Shown here: positions 1 through 8,404 of the stretch, piece after piece | Position numbering within the stretch: the first letter of the stretch is position 1 | How the letters are laid out: each line of letters opens with the position of its first letter | Origin: an uncultured Saprospiraceae bacterium | GTDB lineage: Bacteria > Bacteroidota > Bacteroidia > Chitinophagales > Saprospiraceae | Direction of reading: 5' to 3' | Length of the DNA: 37,335 bases | NCBI GenBank assembly: GCA_905480605.1 | Contig: CAJQRD010000099.1 | Coordinates: 1-37,335, forward strand | Translations under genes and position numbers: made by a program | The notes under the pieces: model-generated | Database searches by the model: none | Told to the model about the DNA's origin: nothing | What the model saw: only the letters and a program-made list of their open reading frames with translations

Positions 1-2358
1 ACTAAGGTTCAATTGTTTTTTCCAATGTCCTTGAAATATGAAGATAGAATTATTAAAAAGAATTTGGAATTACTTCTTCAAAAGGGATTTACAAGAATAA
101 AGTATAAGAAGGATTTAGAATATATCGAGGATGTCATTGAAAAGAATCCTAAGTGGATTCAAAAAAAGGTTGGCTCATTAAAAGCCAAGTATGTTATGGT
201 TTTGATAGATCGATTTGTAATCAATGACGATGAAGAAAATATCAAAAGGATAGCCGACTCAGTACAAACTGCTTTTTATGAAGGTGAAGGAGAATTAGAC
301 TTCGAGATAATTGGAGGAAAATCACATTCATTTAACAATAGGTTTGAAATAGATGGCATTTTGTTTTTAGAGCCAACACATCAACTTTTTAATTATAACA
401 ATCCATATGGTGCATGTAAGTCTTGCGAAGGTTATGGAAGAATTATTGGTGTTGACCCCTACAAAGTAATACCCAATGATAAGCTTTCCATTTATGACGG
501 AGCAGTGGCTTGTTGGAAAGGTGAAAAAACAGGTCGATGGTTGAAAAGATTTATTGAGAAAGCGCATGAGTATGATTTTCCTATCCACAAACCATACAAA
601 GACCTGGATCAGAAGTATAAAGATATGCTTTGGGGAGGCAGTAAGGTGTTGAAAGGAATTTTAGAGTTTTTTAAAATGCTGGAAGCGGATAGCTATAAAA
701 TACAGAACCGTGTTTTACTTGCTCGATACCGAGGAAGAACAACATGTACAACATGTAATGGTGGTCGATTGCGAACCGAGGCAGGTTATGTAAAAGTTGG
801 TGAGAAAAACATTCAGGAATTGATTGATTTGCCAATTGATGAGTTGGCTGTTTATTTCAAGAAACTAAAATTAAATAAACACGATAAAGAAATCTCGAAT
901 AGAATACTTTTAGAAGTCAATACGAGATTACAAACAATGTTAGATGTAGGTCTTTCATATTTAACATTGGATAGAATTTCATCTACATTGAGTGGTGGTG
1001 AAACTCAAAGAATTAACTTGACAAGAACCTTGAGCAGTAACTTGACAAACTCTCTTTATATTTTAGATGAGCCTAGTATTGGGTTGCACCCCAAAGATAC
1101 AGGCAACATGGTGAGGGTATTGCAGAATCTAAAAAATCTTAAGAATACAGTAATTGTTGTTGAACATGAAGAGGAGGTTATTCAAGCTGCGGATCATATT
1201 ATTGACATTGGACCTGAGGCAGGAATTTTTGGTGGGGAGTTAATGTACAACGGATCCTATAAGAAGTTTCTAAAACGGAAAGGCAAGTGTTTAACTTCAG
1301 ATTATTTGACTGGTCATCGTTCGATTCCAGTACCAACGAGCAGAAGGAAATTCACAAATAAAATTGAACTTACAGGTGCAAGGGAAAACAACTTGCAAGA
1401 TGTAGACATTACCATACCGTTAAACGCAATGACTGTGGTTACGGGTGTTTCAGGAAGTGGTAAGACAACTCTGGTAAAGTCTATCTTGTTTCCTGCTCTT
1501 AAAAAAGAATTGGGCGAAATTGTTTCTCAAGCACCTGGAACTTTTGATAAATTATCGGGGGACCTAAAACGGATCACTTCTGTGGAGATGATAAGTCAAA
1601 GCCCTATCGGTAAATCATCAAGATCTAATCCTACGACCTATGTTAAAGCATATGACTCTATAAGGTCATTGTTTTCATCTCAACAAGCATCAAAGATTAA
1701 AGGTTTTCAACCTAAGCACTTTTCATTTAATGTCGAGGGCGGACGATGCGAAAATTGTAAAGGAGAGGGCGAGATAACGGTAGAAATGCAATTCTTAGCT
1801 GACGTTAAATTAACCTGCGAAGATTGCAAAGGCAGACGTTTCAAAGACGAAGTTCTTGAAGTAGAATACAAAGGCAAGAATATCCATGATATACTAGAAT
1901 TAAGTGTTGATGAAGCATTTGATTTCTTTATTGAAAGGAAAGATATCCTTAGAAAAATCAGACCATTAGAAGCTGTAGGTTTGGGTTATGTCAAATTAGG
2001 CCAAAGTTCAAATACTTTATCAGGCGGGGAAGCCCAACGTGTTAAACTTGCTTATTACCTAGGTAAAGAAAACTCTTCTGAAAAGATGTTTTTTATTTTT
2101 GATGAGCCAACAACAGGATTGCACTTTCACGATATAAATAAGTTACTGGATGCACTTAATGCTTTGGTTGAGCAAGGACATACTGTTTTAATTGTAGAGC
2201 ATAATATGGAAATTATAAAATCTGCAGATTGGGTTATCGATCTTGGTCCTGATGGTGGAAAAGGAGGTGGCGAATTGCTATTTGAGGGACGACCAGAAGA
2301 TCTTGTCAAAGAAAAAAGATCGTATACTGGGCAGTATTTAAAAGAAAAACTTAAGTAA
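1..2358 (+). CDS. uvrA: UvrA-family excinuclease ABC subunit A, 5' end outside window
   Basis: DNA-damage recognition ATPase of nucleotide excision repair, cytoplasmic. The frame is open to base 1, so the N-terminus, including the first Walker A motif, is missing; about 785 residues of a usual ~940 are present. Numbering from the TTG at base 13, I see a UvrB-binding-like region (about 20-100), CKSC (135-138), a second Cys pair in CTTCNGGRL, a first ABC signature (STLSGGETQR) with Walker B (ILDEPSIGLH), then the second ABC module with Walker A (GVSGSGKTTL), a C-terminal zinc module (CENC, 19 residues, CEDC), signature (NTLSGGEAQR) and Walker B (IFDEPTTGLH). Oddity: the first zinc module lacks the CPxC pair that normally precedes the CxxC at 135-138. 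It could be canonical UvrA or a divergent paralogue; the window cannot decide. Confidence 0.93.
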   Translation, partial: TKVQLFFPMSLKYEDRIIKKNLELLLQKGFTRIKYKKDLEYIEDVIEKNPKWIQKKVGSLKAKYVMVLIDRFVINDDEENIKRIADSVQTAFYEGEGELDFEIIGGKSHSFNNRFEIDGILFLEPTHQLFNYNNPYGACKSCEGYGRIIGVDPYKVIPNDKLSIYDGAVACWKGEKTGRWLKRFIEKAHEYDFPIHKPYKDLDQKYKDMLWGGSKVLKGILEFFKMLEADSYKIQNRVLLARYRGRTTCTTCNGGRLRTEAGYVKVGEKNIQELIDLPIDELAVYFKKLKLNKHDKEISNRILLEVNTRLQTMLDVGLSYLTLDRISSTLSGGETQRINLTRTLSSNLTNSLYILDEPSIGLHPKDTGNMVRVLQNLKNLKNTVIVVEHEEEVIQAADHIIDIGPEAGIFGGELMYNGSYKKFLKRKGKCLTSDYLTGHRSIPVPTSRRKFTNKIELTGARENNLQDVDITIPLNAMTVVTGVSGSGKTTLVKSILFPALKKELGEIVSQAPGTFDKLSGDLKRITSVEMISQSPIGKSSRSNPTTYVKAYDSIRSLFSSQQASKIKGFQPKHFSFNVEGGRCENCKGEGEITVEMQFLADVKLTCEDCKGRRFKDEVLEVEYKGKNIHDILELSVDEAFDFFIERKDILRKIRPLEAVGLGYVKLGQSSNTLSGGEAQRVKLAYYLGKENSSEKMFFIFDEPTTGLHFHDINKLLDALNALVEQGHTVLIVEHNMEIIKSADWVIDLGPDGGKGGGELLFEGRPEDLVKEKRSYTGQYLKEKLK

Positions 2359-2368
2359 AATATTTAAA

Positions 2369-3595
2369 ATGAAGATTCTACCTGTTTTACTAGTTATTAC
2401 TTTTTTCTTTAGTTGTAGTTCGATAAAACTGAAGGAACATGTTTTTCCAGAACCAGTAGATACATCACCTGTTCCAGTTGAAATGCAAGTGAAAAGATCA
2501 ATCACACATGGTGGTGTTACAGCAGACAACCTTTTTGACGGAGCCAGAATGAATGACTTTGTACAGATTAATGATACGACTTACAGAGTCATTGTCTCAC
2601 CTGAAAATGAACCAATTAATTCAAGTGCATATTTCGGTTTTCGTTTAAAATCTAATTTAAAGCAAAACATTGATTTAGAAATTTCATATACTGGGTACGA
2701 TCACAGATATATACCGAAGTTAAGTTACGATGCAATCAATTGGACAGCAATGGATTCAATGTCTTTTGATACATTAAAAGGACCTCAGTTGGCAACATTG
2801 AAACTTTCAATAGACGAAAGACCACTATATGTTTGTGGACAAGAACTTATGACATCTTCACATGCTATATCGTGGACTGATATGTTGGCGAGCAATACTG
2901 GTGTTAGCAAGGAAGTTGCTGGTAAATCTAGGTTAGGGAGGGATATATTATTTGTCGATATAGATGAAAATCCAGATGTAAAAAAAGAAGCTATTGTTGT
3001 ATTTAGCAGACTGCATCCACCAGAAGTTTCAGGATACAAGGCAATGATAGCTTTTGTAGAAACAATCATGGATGACTCAGCGCTAAGTAAATTGTTTAGA
3101 AAGAAATTTAGAGTTTTAATTTACCCAATGATTAATCCTGATGGTGTCGATCTTGGACATTGGCGACACAGCGCAGGTGGTGTAGACCTTAACAGAGATT
3201 GGGCATACTACCGTCAAACGGAATCAAAAGTGGTTGCAGAGCATCTTATAGAAAAACTGAAGGAAAGGAAGAGTAGTGTTGTTTTAGGACTTGACTTTCA
3301 TTCCACACAAGAGGATATATTTTATACACTAACTGATAATCGACAATCCAGTATCTTTGGATTTAAAGATATTTGGTTGGAAAGTATTGACAACACATTT
3401 CCAGATTATACACCAATTGATGGCGCTTATGATCTGAACACGCCTATTACTAAAGGATGGTTTTATTTGCAGTTTGGCGCAGAGGGAATTACCTATGAAG
3501 TTGGTGATGAGACGCCAAGAAAATTTGTAAAAGCTAAAGGTCAAACATCAGCTCGAGAGATGATGAAATTAATGGTGTTGAGAAAGCTGGACTGA
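2369..3595 (+). CDS. M14-family zinc carboxypeptidase, lipoprotein
   Basis: Predicted metallocarboxypeptidase anchored in the envelope. The first 15 residues are a hydrophobic signal followed by a lipobox cysteine (TFFFSC, Cys16). After an N-terminal beta-rich region (about 35-165) comes the M14 catalytic domain: zinc ligands HPPE (His216, Glu219) and His311 in DFHSTQ, a substrate-binding Asn-Arg pair (275-276, in DLNRDW), and Glu377 (TYEVGDE), which fits the general base. The layout of an extra N-terminal domain before the peptidase resembles the cytosolic-carboxypeptidase-like branch of M14, but the lipobox puts it outside the cytoplasm. It starts 10 bases after the uvrA stop, so co-transcription is likely, although no functional link is obvious. 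All catalytic residues are present, so it should be active; the substrate is unknown. Confidence 0.9.
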   Translation: MKILPVLLVITFFFSCSSIKLKEHVFPEPVDTSPVPVEMQVKRSITHGGVTADNLFDGARMNDFVQINDTTYRVIVSPENEPINSSAYFGFRLKSNLKQNIDLEISYTGYDHRYIPKLSYDAINWTAMDSMSFDTLKGPQLATLKLSIDERPLYVCGQELMTSSHAISWTDMLASNTGVSKEVAGKSRLGRDILFVDIDENPDVKKEAIVVFSRLHPPEVSGYKAMIAFVETIMDDSALSKLFRKKFRVLIYPMINPDGVDLGHWRHSAGGVDLNRDWAYYRQTESKVVAEHLIEKLKERKSSVVLGLDFHSTQEDIFYTLTDNRQSSIFGFKDIWLESIDNTFPDYTPIDGAYDLNTPITKGWFYLQFGAEGITYEVGDETPRKFVKAKGQTSAREMMKLMVLRKLD

Positions 3596-3694
3596 GTTAA
3601 TTTTTAGATTCTTTTTTTGACATGAATACATATAATCATGAATCTGACAAACGCCAATGCCATTTTATACGTCTAAATAAAAAAGACCTTTATT

Positions 3695-4084
3695 ATGAAG
3701 TTTATTTATGTATTTCTTTTTGCAGTATTAATGTTTTCTTGTAAAGATGATGATTGTTGTGTTTCAAGTGATGTTGAATGCTACTCCTTTGATATTAGAC
3801 AATGTCAAACAGATGAATTTGCAGATGAAATAGCTGAGTTAGAACCACAGACTCAGAGGGAGTCACTAATGAAATCTTGGTTATCTGACAAAGGATTTCA
3901 GGTTGAAAAAGTTAAGTTAGAACTGGGTTTTCACGAAGCCGTATGTGAAGCATGTCATGTTTGTCCAATGGGTGATAGATACTATATTCAAGTTAGCCCA
4001 AAAGAGGGCAGCACAAACAATGTTATTGCAGAGACTTTACAGCTGTTGAGCTTTGAGCTTGCCGATTGTTCTGTTTTCGAGTAA
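3695..4084 (+). CDS. small cysteine-rich lipoprotein, function unknown
   Basis: A 129-residue protein with a signal peptide and lipobox (LMFSC, Cys16), so probably an outer- or inner-membrane lipoprotein. I do not recognise the family. The mature part has at least seven further cysteines: Cys21, Cys22, Cys29 and Cys37 in the N-terminal part, an evenly spaced set Cys84-x2-Cys87-x2-Cys90 (CEACHVC) with a histidine before the last Cys, and Cys125 near the end. The CxxCHxC arrangement could bind a metal or form disulfides; it is not a heme c motif, since CxxCH needs heme attachment machinery and a longer fold to be credible. It lies 99 bases after the M14 gene and 108 before trhO, so it may be a separate transcript. 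Confidence 0.75.
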   Translation: MKFIYVFLFAVLMFSCKDDDCCVSSDVECYSFDIRQCQTDEFADEIAELEPQTQRESLMKSWLSDKGFQVEKVKLELGFHEAVCEACHVCPMGDRYYIQVSPKEGSTNNVIAETLQLLSFELADCSVFE

Positions 4085-4192
4085 AATTCAGACTCCCCAA
4101 AAGGTTTTTTAACCACTTTGCTTATTCTACTTTCATCATACATTGAAATATTGTAGTTTTGCATTTTTTCACTCACGTTTAATGCAAAAGCG

Positions 4193-5236
4193 ATGAGACT
4201 ACATAATAGAGTCAACAAAGAACTGCTTAAGGAAAAAATCCTGGCAGACAAAAGAAGTCGAACTACTTTATCTTTTTATCAATATGCTCATATTGGGAAC
4301 CCTCAAGTTTTTAGAGATCATTTTTTCCTATTGCTCAATGAGCTGGAAGTGTTTGGACGTATTTATGTTTCTAAAGAGGGCATAAATGCTCAAATTTCTG
4401 CACTTGATGAGAATTGGACAGAATTCGTAGCGGCTATGAATACTATTTCATTTTTAAAAGACATAAGACTCAACAAGGCTATTGAAGATGATGGCAAATC
4501 ATTTTTTAAATTGACTATTAAACTCCGAGAGAAAATAGTGGCTGATGGTCTAAGTGATGATACCTTTGATGTTACAGATAAAGGCACTCATGTGAATGCA
4601 GAAGAATTTAATGCCTTGGCCAATGATCCAGAAACTACCATTGTTGACATGCGAAACCATTATGAAAGTGAGGTAGGGCATTTCAAAGGTGCCGTTACTC
4701 CTGATGTTGAAACCTTTAAAGAATCCCTTCCAATTATTGAAGAGATGTTGGGTGAAAAAAGGGATAAGAAAATATTGATGTATTGCACAGGTGGTATTCG
4801 TTGTGAAAAAGCCAGTGCTTACTTTAGACACAAGGGTTTTGAAAATGTCTATCAACTGGAAGGGGGTATTATTGAATATACAAGACAAGCGAATGAGCAA
4901 GATATCGAGAATAAATTCATTGGAAAGAATTTTGTTTTTGACGATAGATTAGGAGAAAGAATCAGCAATGATGTGATTGCCAAATGCCATCAATGTGGAA
5001 CTGAAGATGATACACACACCAACTGCGCAAATGATGCTTGCCATATCCTATTTATTCAATGCACTAATTGCAATACTGAATACGAAGGATGTTGCTCAAT
5101 TAAGTGTAAAGACTTTAACAAACTTCCAGAAGAGGAAAAAATTGAATTGAGAAAAACTGTTGAATTTAATGGAACAAAGTTTGGAAAGGGCAGATATAAG
5201 GCGAACCGAAAGGATGAACCCTTGGTGATAGATTGA
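4193..5236 (+). CDS. trhO: tRNA uridine(34) hydroxylase TrhO (YceA), rhodanese family
   Basis: Members of this family hydroxylate U34 of tRNA using oxygen, the first step to 5-methoxy- or carboxymethoxy-uridine. The 347 residues match the usual length. Visible parts are the N-terminal ferredoxin-like domain with the FYQY...IYVSKEGINAQ region (27-67), the rhodanese domain with VDMRNHYE (151-158) and the active-site loop CTGGIRCEKA (catalytic Cys198), and a cysteine-rich tail (Cys265, 268, 278, 283, 290, 293, 300, 301, 305) typical of the longer family members and probably zinc-binding. The ATG start leaves a normal N-terminus. No partner gene is adjacent; it converges on the DUF429 gene. Confidence 0.95.
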   Translation: MRLHNRVNKELLKEKILADKRSRTTLSFYQYAHIGNPQVFRDHFFLLLNELEVFGRIYVSKEGINAQISALDENWTEFVAAMNTISFLKDIRLNKAIEDDGKSFFKLTIKLREKIVADGLSDDTFDVTDKGTHVNAEEFNALANDPETTIVDMRNHYESEVGHFKGAVTPDVETFKESLPIIEEMLGEKRDKKILMYCTGGIRCEKASAYFRHKGFENVYQLEGGIIEYTRQANEQDIENKFIGKNFVFDDRLGERISNDVIAKCHQCGTEDDTHTNCANDACHILFIQCTNCNTEYEGCCSIKCKDFNKLPEEEKIELRKTVEFNGTKFGKGRYKANRKDEPLVID

Positions 5237-5313
5237 TTAGTCATCAGAGTCATAGCCAGAGTCAGATACCAGAATGAGGGTTTTGATGTTTATGTATTTT
5301 TTTGAAATATTAT

Positions 5314-5883
5314 TTATACCGTTATCACACCTTCTTTTTTATCTCCAATTTGAATGCTTTTGCCTTCAAAGTAACGCCAGCCAGAGTACCAACATGCCAG
5401 TGCATCTAACTGATGCCAGTTGTCTGGAATCTGTTTTAGTTTATTAGGAAGTACTTTTGTGAAACGATTGACTATCTCACTGTTTATTTTTTCCTTTTTA
5501 AGGTAGTCATCTTGCCATTCTAAAACATGTTTGATAAGATAAGCGGGATAGGTTTCAAAAAACACCACATTGGGTAAGCTGTCTTTTAATTTGATGGCAC
5601 GTGCTGTTAATCCGCCTAGAAACATAGGAGACATGGCTTTGGTTAACTTATCACATTGGCGGTAGAAGTATTCATGGTTTTTATTGGTAAAAGCTCCTGG
5701 CAAACTTAGGGGAGCATCTAAAAAAACATTTTCAACATTATGTTCTTTAATAAAGTTAAATATCATAATGTCAGCATCTGACTTTTTTTCGGACTGTAAA
5801 CACATTAACGTATTCTTGTCTAAGAAATAGATAGCAGTAGTTCCTGCAACCTTTGACCCATAATCTATACCAATCCATTTCAT
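5314..5883 (-). CDS. DUF429 predicted nuclease (RNase H-like fold)
   Basis: A 189-residue cytoplasmic protein that looks like the DUF429 family, predicted from fold to be a nuclease; its substrate is not known. Support comes from the RNase-H-type opening strand (GIDYGSK, Asp7), VFLDAPLSLPG (Asp56), FFETYPAYL (Glu110) and the C-terminal DALACWYSGW (Asp160), i.e. four acidic positions in the order expected of a metal-dependent RNase H fold. There is no signal peptide or membrane segment. It is transcribed away from the membrane protein gene that begins around 5930-5972, with about 90 bases or fewer between the starts, and converges on trhO with a 77-base gap in which I see no clear terminator. 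Confidence 0.75.
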   Translation of the reverse strand: MKWIGIDYGSKVAGTTAIYFLDKNTLMCLQSEKKSDADIMIFNFIKEHNVENVFLDAPLSLPGAFTNKNHEYFYRQCDKLTKAMSPMFLGGLTARAIKLKDSLPNVVFFETYPAYLIKHVLEWQDDYLKKEKINSEIVNRFTKVLPNKLKQIPDNWHQLDALACWYSGWRYFEGKSIQIGDKKEGVITV

Positions 5884-5971
5884 CTATCAATTTTTAAATA
5901 GCTATTTTCGCCAATACAATTTTACAATTATTAATGGTATAAAAAAATATTCAAACTTAATTATTCCACTG

Positions 5972-7570
5972 GTGTGCGTTTTGGCATCTCTTTGTGTTTT
6001 TTACCCAAGTAGGCATTATGGAATGGTTACTGATTTTATCAATTGGATATACAAATATGAAAATGGATCTTTCGCTGATGTGATGCATTGCTTTGATTAC
6101 CCAGGACTGCATCAATTTTTTCATTTTGTAAACTTTACCATTTATAAAGTGATCAGCACAAATACGATCGCGTGGTATATGATCTTGAGTATTATGCATG
6201 GTTTGAATGTTTTTGTGATTTTTAAACTGGGAAAAGAAATCCTTAATTATTTTGGAAATGAAAAACTGGGCACTCAGTGGCTTGCTGTAGTTGCTTTTCT
6301 CTTTTTAATCTTTCCGTATAATATTGAAACAGTTATATGGAAGGCATGTCTTCACTACATGATTACCTTACAGTGTTTGTTGCTAGGTTTTTTCTTCCTT
6401 TTGAAATATTGGAAAAGTATAAATGGGCATCTTTTTCTTTTTATAATTCATTCCTTATTTGTAGTTGCACTTTTCACCTTAGAATTGAGTTTTATTTTTC
6501 CATTTATGTACCTATCGGTGATTATAGGGCACAGGCTTATAAGATCTGATTCAGACTTTAAAGGAGACGTTGTAAATATTTTCTTGCCACAAGTGATATT
6601 ATTATGCATTTATATTTTTCTAAGTAAAATGGCTCTTGGAAATTATATAGGCCACTACGGAGCTGAAAAGCATCTTGTTTTTGATCTTAATTTGATTTTT
6701 TCAAATGGATGGAAATACTTCTTTAAAAACTTCATGTTCCTTCATTTTTATAGCTTCCACATCAAAGCTTTTCTATATGAAAAACTTCTGACAAATATTT
6801 GGGTGATTTATGGTTTATCAATTGGTGTAATTGCTTTGGTTGTAAATGCTTATAAGTCTAAATCGCAATACATAGTTTTTCTTACAGTCAATTTGATTCT
6901 TTTCTTTTTGGCCTTGGCACCTATTCTAACGTTATACTTTTATTGGATGCACCCATTTGAAAATGATCGGTATGGTTATTTTGCCAGTATATTTTTTATA
7001 GTCTTTGTAGTATCAATTCTATACAAGATACCAAATGATAATTTCAGAAAGCTATTTCTCACTTTATATTTAGGAATAAATATTTTTTATTTTATAAATG
7101 TGATTTTTAATGCCAATGAGGCGGTAGAGGTTCAACATTCATTGCTAAGTAATTTTGAAATACCTGCTACCAATGATACAATCGTAATTTTAGGAATGCC
7201 AGATAATTACAATGGCATGTATATGTTTAGAGATCATAAAAAAAATGCACACATTTTGCGCAAGTCTTTGTCTATGATGTATGACAAAGATTTCGACAAT
7301 ACAATTATAGATGTCGCACAGTTTAATCAAATTAACTTAACGGATGGTCTAAGTGTAAATGTTGTTAGAGATAGGACTTTAAGGGTTGCATTTAACCAAG
7401 CAGGTAATTGGTTTTGGGATGCAGGTGTGGGACTATCGAATTATGAGACAGAGCTTTTCAAAGTAGAAGTAAAGTCTGGTTATTATGATTTGATATTTAA
7501 AAATCAGATGGGTAATTATATCTTCTTATATACAGATAACAACAAGTGGGTGACATTTGAGGTTGATTAG
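5972..7570 (+). CDS. polytopic membrane protein, possibly GT-C type glycosyltransferase
   Basis: The first ~380 residues contain roughly ten hydrophobic segments; the last ~150 are soluble and probably periplasmic. An Asp in the first loop (YGMVTDFINW) and a post-membrane motif PDNYNGMYMFR remind me of bacterial GT-C lipid-linked sugar transferases, but I cannot confirm this. The given start is GTG at 5972, which cuts into the first hydrophobic segment. The frame is open back to 5864 with no ATG, GTG or TTG; an ATT at 5927 or 5930 would restore a basic N-terminus (KKYS) before the full first membrane helix. It is head-to-head with the DUF429 gene. Function uncertain; existence of the gene is well supported by length and composition. 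Confidence 0.75.
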   Translation: MCVLASLCVFYPSRHYGMVTDFINWIYKYENGSFADVMHCFDYPGLHQFFHFVNFTIYKVISTNTIAWYMILSIMHGLNVFVIFKLGKEILNYFGNEKLGTQWLAVVAFLFLIFPYNIETVIWKACLHYMITLQCLLLGFFFLLKYWKSINGHLFLFIIHSLFVVALFTLELSFIFPFMYLSVIIGHRLIRSDSDFKGDVVNIFLPQVILLCIYIFLSKMALGNYIGHYGAEKHLVFDLNLIFSNGWKYFFKNFMFLHFYSFHIKAFLYEKLLTNIWVIYGLSIGVIALVVNAYKSKSQYIVFLTVNLILFFLALAPILTLYFYWMHPFENDRYGYFASIFFIVFVVSILYKIPNDNFRKLFLTLYLGINIFYFINVIFNANEAVEVQHSLLSNFEIPATNDTIVILGMPDNYNGMYMFRDHKKNAHILRKSLSMMYDKDFDNTIIDVAQFNQINLTDGLSVNVVRDRTLRVAFNQAGNWFWDAGVGLSNYETELFKVEVKSGYYDLIFKNQMGNYIFLYTDNNKWVTFEVD

Positions 7571-7628
7571 AACTACAATTGATAGACACTAACTTAGGTC
7601 TAGAAATGGGTTAATCTGTATAGTTTTT

Positions 7629-7669
7629 TTGCAAGAGGGGTAGCCCTGGCAGGGAGGGGTCTCCTTCTG
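7629..7669 (+). repeat. G-rich 41-base repeat, copy 1
   Basis: Starts TTGCAAG and ends with a 24-base block (7646-7669) identical to copy 2; the block begins CTGGCAGGGAGGGG and ends TCTCCTTCTG. Bases 8-17 of the copy differ from copy 2. It contains the short dyad GGAG-GGGT-CTCC. Confidence 0.85.
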
Positions 7670-7803
7670 GAAAAGAGATGAGAAATTTCTTTTCAATGCC
7701 TGTAAGCTTAATAAACATTGAAGAATACAGGCTAATTTAAAAAATGAAGGATTAAAGTGAATTCCATATTAGTTTATTAGCAGCGCTAAATAGAAGAAAA
7801 TTG

Positions 7804-7844
7804 TTGCAAGGGAGGGGTCTCTGGCAGGGAGGGGTCTCCTTCTG
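7804..7844 (+). repeat. G-rich 41-base repeat, copy 2
   Basis: Same length as copy 1, same first seven bases and same last 24 bases (7821-7844). Inside this copy the 12-mer GGGAGGGGTCTC occurs twice, at 7810-7821 and 7827-7838, so the repeat itself has a 17-base internal period. The G runs (GGG-A-GGGG, nine bases, GGG-A-GGGG) could form a G-quadruplex on the plus strand. Confidence 0.85.
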
Positions 7845-7908
7845 ATATTACAAGAATTAAAAGAAGGATGTTGAGTCTTTGGCATCCAGAGCCTTTACCT
7901 ATAAATAT

Positions 7909-8394
7909 TTAAGCCAGCCCAGAATTTCTCAATAATGCCATCACCACAACTACGGATAAAATCAATGGCACATGCTCTTCTTTTTTAACAGCAATACCAA
8001 ACTCACCAGTTGACCAAACCTTATGAGATACAATACCAAATTCCTCTTCATCTCTGATAAATCTATATTGACCATTCCAAATATCACCTACCAACTTAAA
8101 TGGTTTTGAAACTTTTGTTTCAATTAAAAACTCTGATTGTTTCCAATTGGTAGGTTTGTCAATTGTTGCAAGTAAGGTTTCATTTTCAAATAAATTATAT
8201 GACAACTTGAACGCACTCTCTTTTTCAATTCGATAAACGACATTAGTGTTTACAGACTTTAAGGTGGTCTCTGTATTAAGCCACTTGGTATAGCTTTTTA
8301 CATTAAAAGCTACTACATCATCTTGGTTGTAGATGATGTAGTAGCCAATTTTCCACCACTTGTCTTTTTTTATTCTAAATTTTAAAAACGAAAT
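7909..8394 (-). CDS. small tubby/LURP-one-like protein, no standard start codon
   Basis: The frame is open on the minus strand from 8397 to the stop at 7909, about 161 residues if read from an ATT at 8394. The only ATG/GTG/TTG in frame is a TTG at 8205, which would cut the protein to 98 residues and discard sequence that reads like protein (KFRIKKDKWWKIGYY..., then FNVKSYTKW). The order of short beta-strand segments ending in a hydrophobic helix (PLILSVVVVMALLR) resembles the tubby-like fold of the LURP-one/YxjI group, some of which bind lipids; this is a fold-level guess. It begins about 10 bases after the M1 aminopeptidase stop and so probably rides on that transcript. No signal peptide is evident. 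Confidence 0.5.
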   Translation of the reverse strand: MSFLKFRIKKDKWWKIGYYIIYNQDDVVAFNVKSYTKWLNTETTLKSVNTNVVYRIEKESAFKLSYNLFENETLLATIDKPTNWKQSEFLIETKVSKPFKLVGDIWNGQYRFIRDEEEFGIVSHKVWSTGEFGIAVKKEEHVPLILSVVVVMALLRNSGLA

Positions 8395-8404
8395 GGCTTA
8401 AGCT

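Larger units (their letters stand above)
7571..7908. other. 338-base intergenic stretch with G-rich repeats and hairpins
   Basis: No open reading frame with coding character is visible between the convergent genes. The stretch holds two 41-base G-rich repeat copies (7629-7669 and 7804-7844, listed separately), a hairpin with 7-base arms GCCTGTA/TACAGGC at 7698-7732 between them, and a weak terminator-like hairpin for the minus-strand gene near 7865-7890 (arms GGATG/CATCC, followed on the minus strand by a T-rich run). The base composition of the repeats is sharply different from the AT-rich surroundings. Confidence 0.7.

Noticed and set aside
3600-4200. Cytochrome c type heme site in the cysteine-rich lipoprotein (CEACH)
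   Set aside because: A single CxxCH embedded in CxxCHxC with several other cysteines and no distal Met/His pattern is more like a metal or disulfide cluster; I do not call heme binding.
7629-7844. CRISPR-like pair of repeats
   Set aside because: Only two copies, imperfect in the first half, separated by about 134 bases, with no cas gene nearby.
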